The position numbers were made by a program, and so were the translations under genes. 5,920 bases of DNA from Phycisphaera sp. (GTDB taxonomy: Bacteria; Planctomycetota; Phycisphaerae; Phycisphaerales; Phycisphaeraceae): contig JARFRI010000035.1 of the NCBI GenBank assembly GCA_029287335.1, positions 1 through 5,920 on the forward strand, given 5' to 3'. The notes beneath the pieces were generated by a model. The model was given only the letters and a program-made list of their open reading frames with translations, was not told the origin of the DNA and searched no databases. Shown piece by piece: positions 5,889-5,920 of this stretch; position 1 is the stretch's first letter, and each line of letters opens with the position of its first letter.

Positions 5889-5920
5889 CGTGCCAGGTAG
5901 ACGATAGCGCGCCAAGCGTT

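Noticed and set aside
1..5920. CRISPR array, tRNA or rRNA genes
   Set aside because: No regularly spaced direct repeats, tRNA-like cloverleaf or rRNA-like sequence was seen on either strand.

Overview
The window is GC-rich with strong G/C preference at third codon positions. It most likely comes from a planctomycete-type bacterium, possibly of the Phycisphaerae. The evidence is a formylglycine-type sulfatase, a PEP-CTERM sorting tail (VPEPGS, then a hydrophobic stretch, then RRRR), and a transglutaminase-like protein with a coiled coil and a carbohydrate-binding-like tail. The lineage is inferred from gene content only; no rRNA or marker gene is present.

Layout, with all genes on the + strand. 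(1) Positions 1-1809 are the 3' part of a large gene that begins before the window: a coiled coil, a transglutaminase-like core with clear Cys and His but no clear Asp, and a C-terminal beta-sandwich-like module. (2) Positions 1846-1947 hold a 38-nt inverted repeat around a 26-nt centre. Two of its three arm mismatches are exact compensatory changes that keep a small hairpin inside each arm, which points to a REP/MITE-like structured element. (3) Positions 1990-3351 encode a secreted sulfatase with a GTG start, an SD site and a signal peptide. (4) Directly after its stop, shifted by -1, lies a complete PEP-CTERM tail (to 3446), followed by a strong intrinsic terminator (3473-3504). (5) Positions 3539-4585 encode a cytoplasmic HEAGH zinc metallopeptidase-like protein. 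It may be read from a nearly leaderless transcript whose promoter abuts the terminator. (6) After a 171-bp gap, 4757-5788 encode an ATP-grasp ligase related to D-Ala-D-Ala ligases but lacking the usual Ddl N-terminal motif. (7) Positions 5797-5888 hold a long AT-rich imperfect inverted repeat, a likely terminator and/or dispersed repeat.

Functionally there are two blocks. The left block concerns the cell exterior: sulfated glycan breakdown and possible envelope sorting. The right block pairs a peptidase with a peptide-bond-forming ATP-grasp enzyme, which could act together on a peptide; that link is inferred from adjacency only. The most notable observations are the out-of-frame PEP-CTERM tail on the sulfatase, the covarying hairpins of the 1846-1947 repeat, the GKWD (not GKWH) motif in the sulfatase, and the peptidase/ATP-grasp pair.
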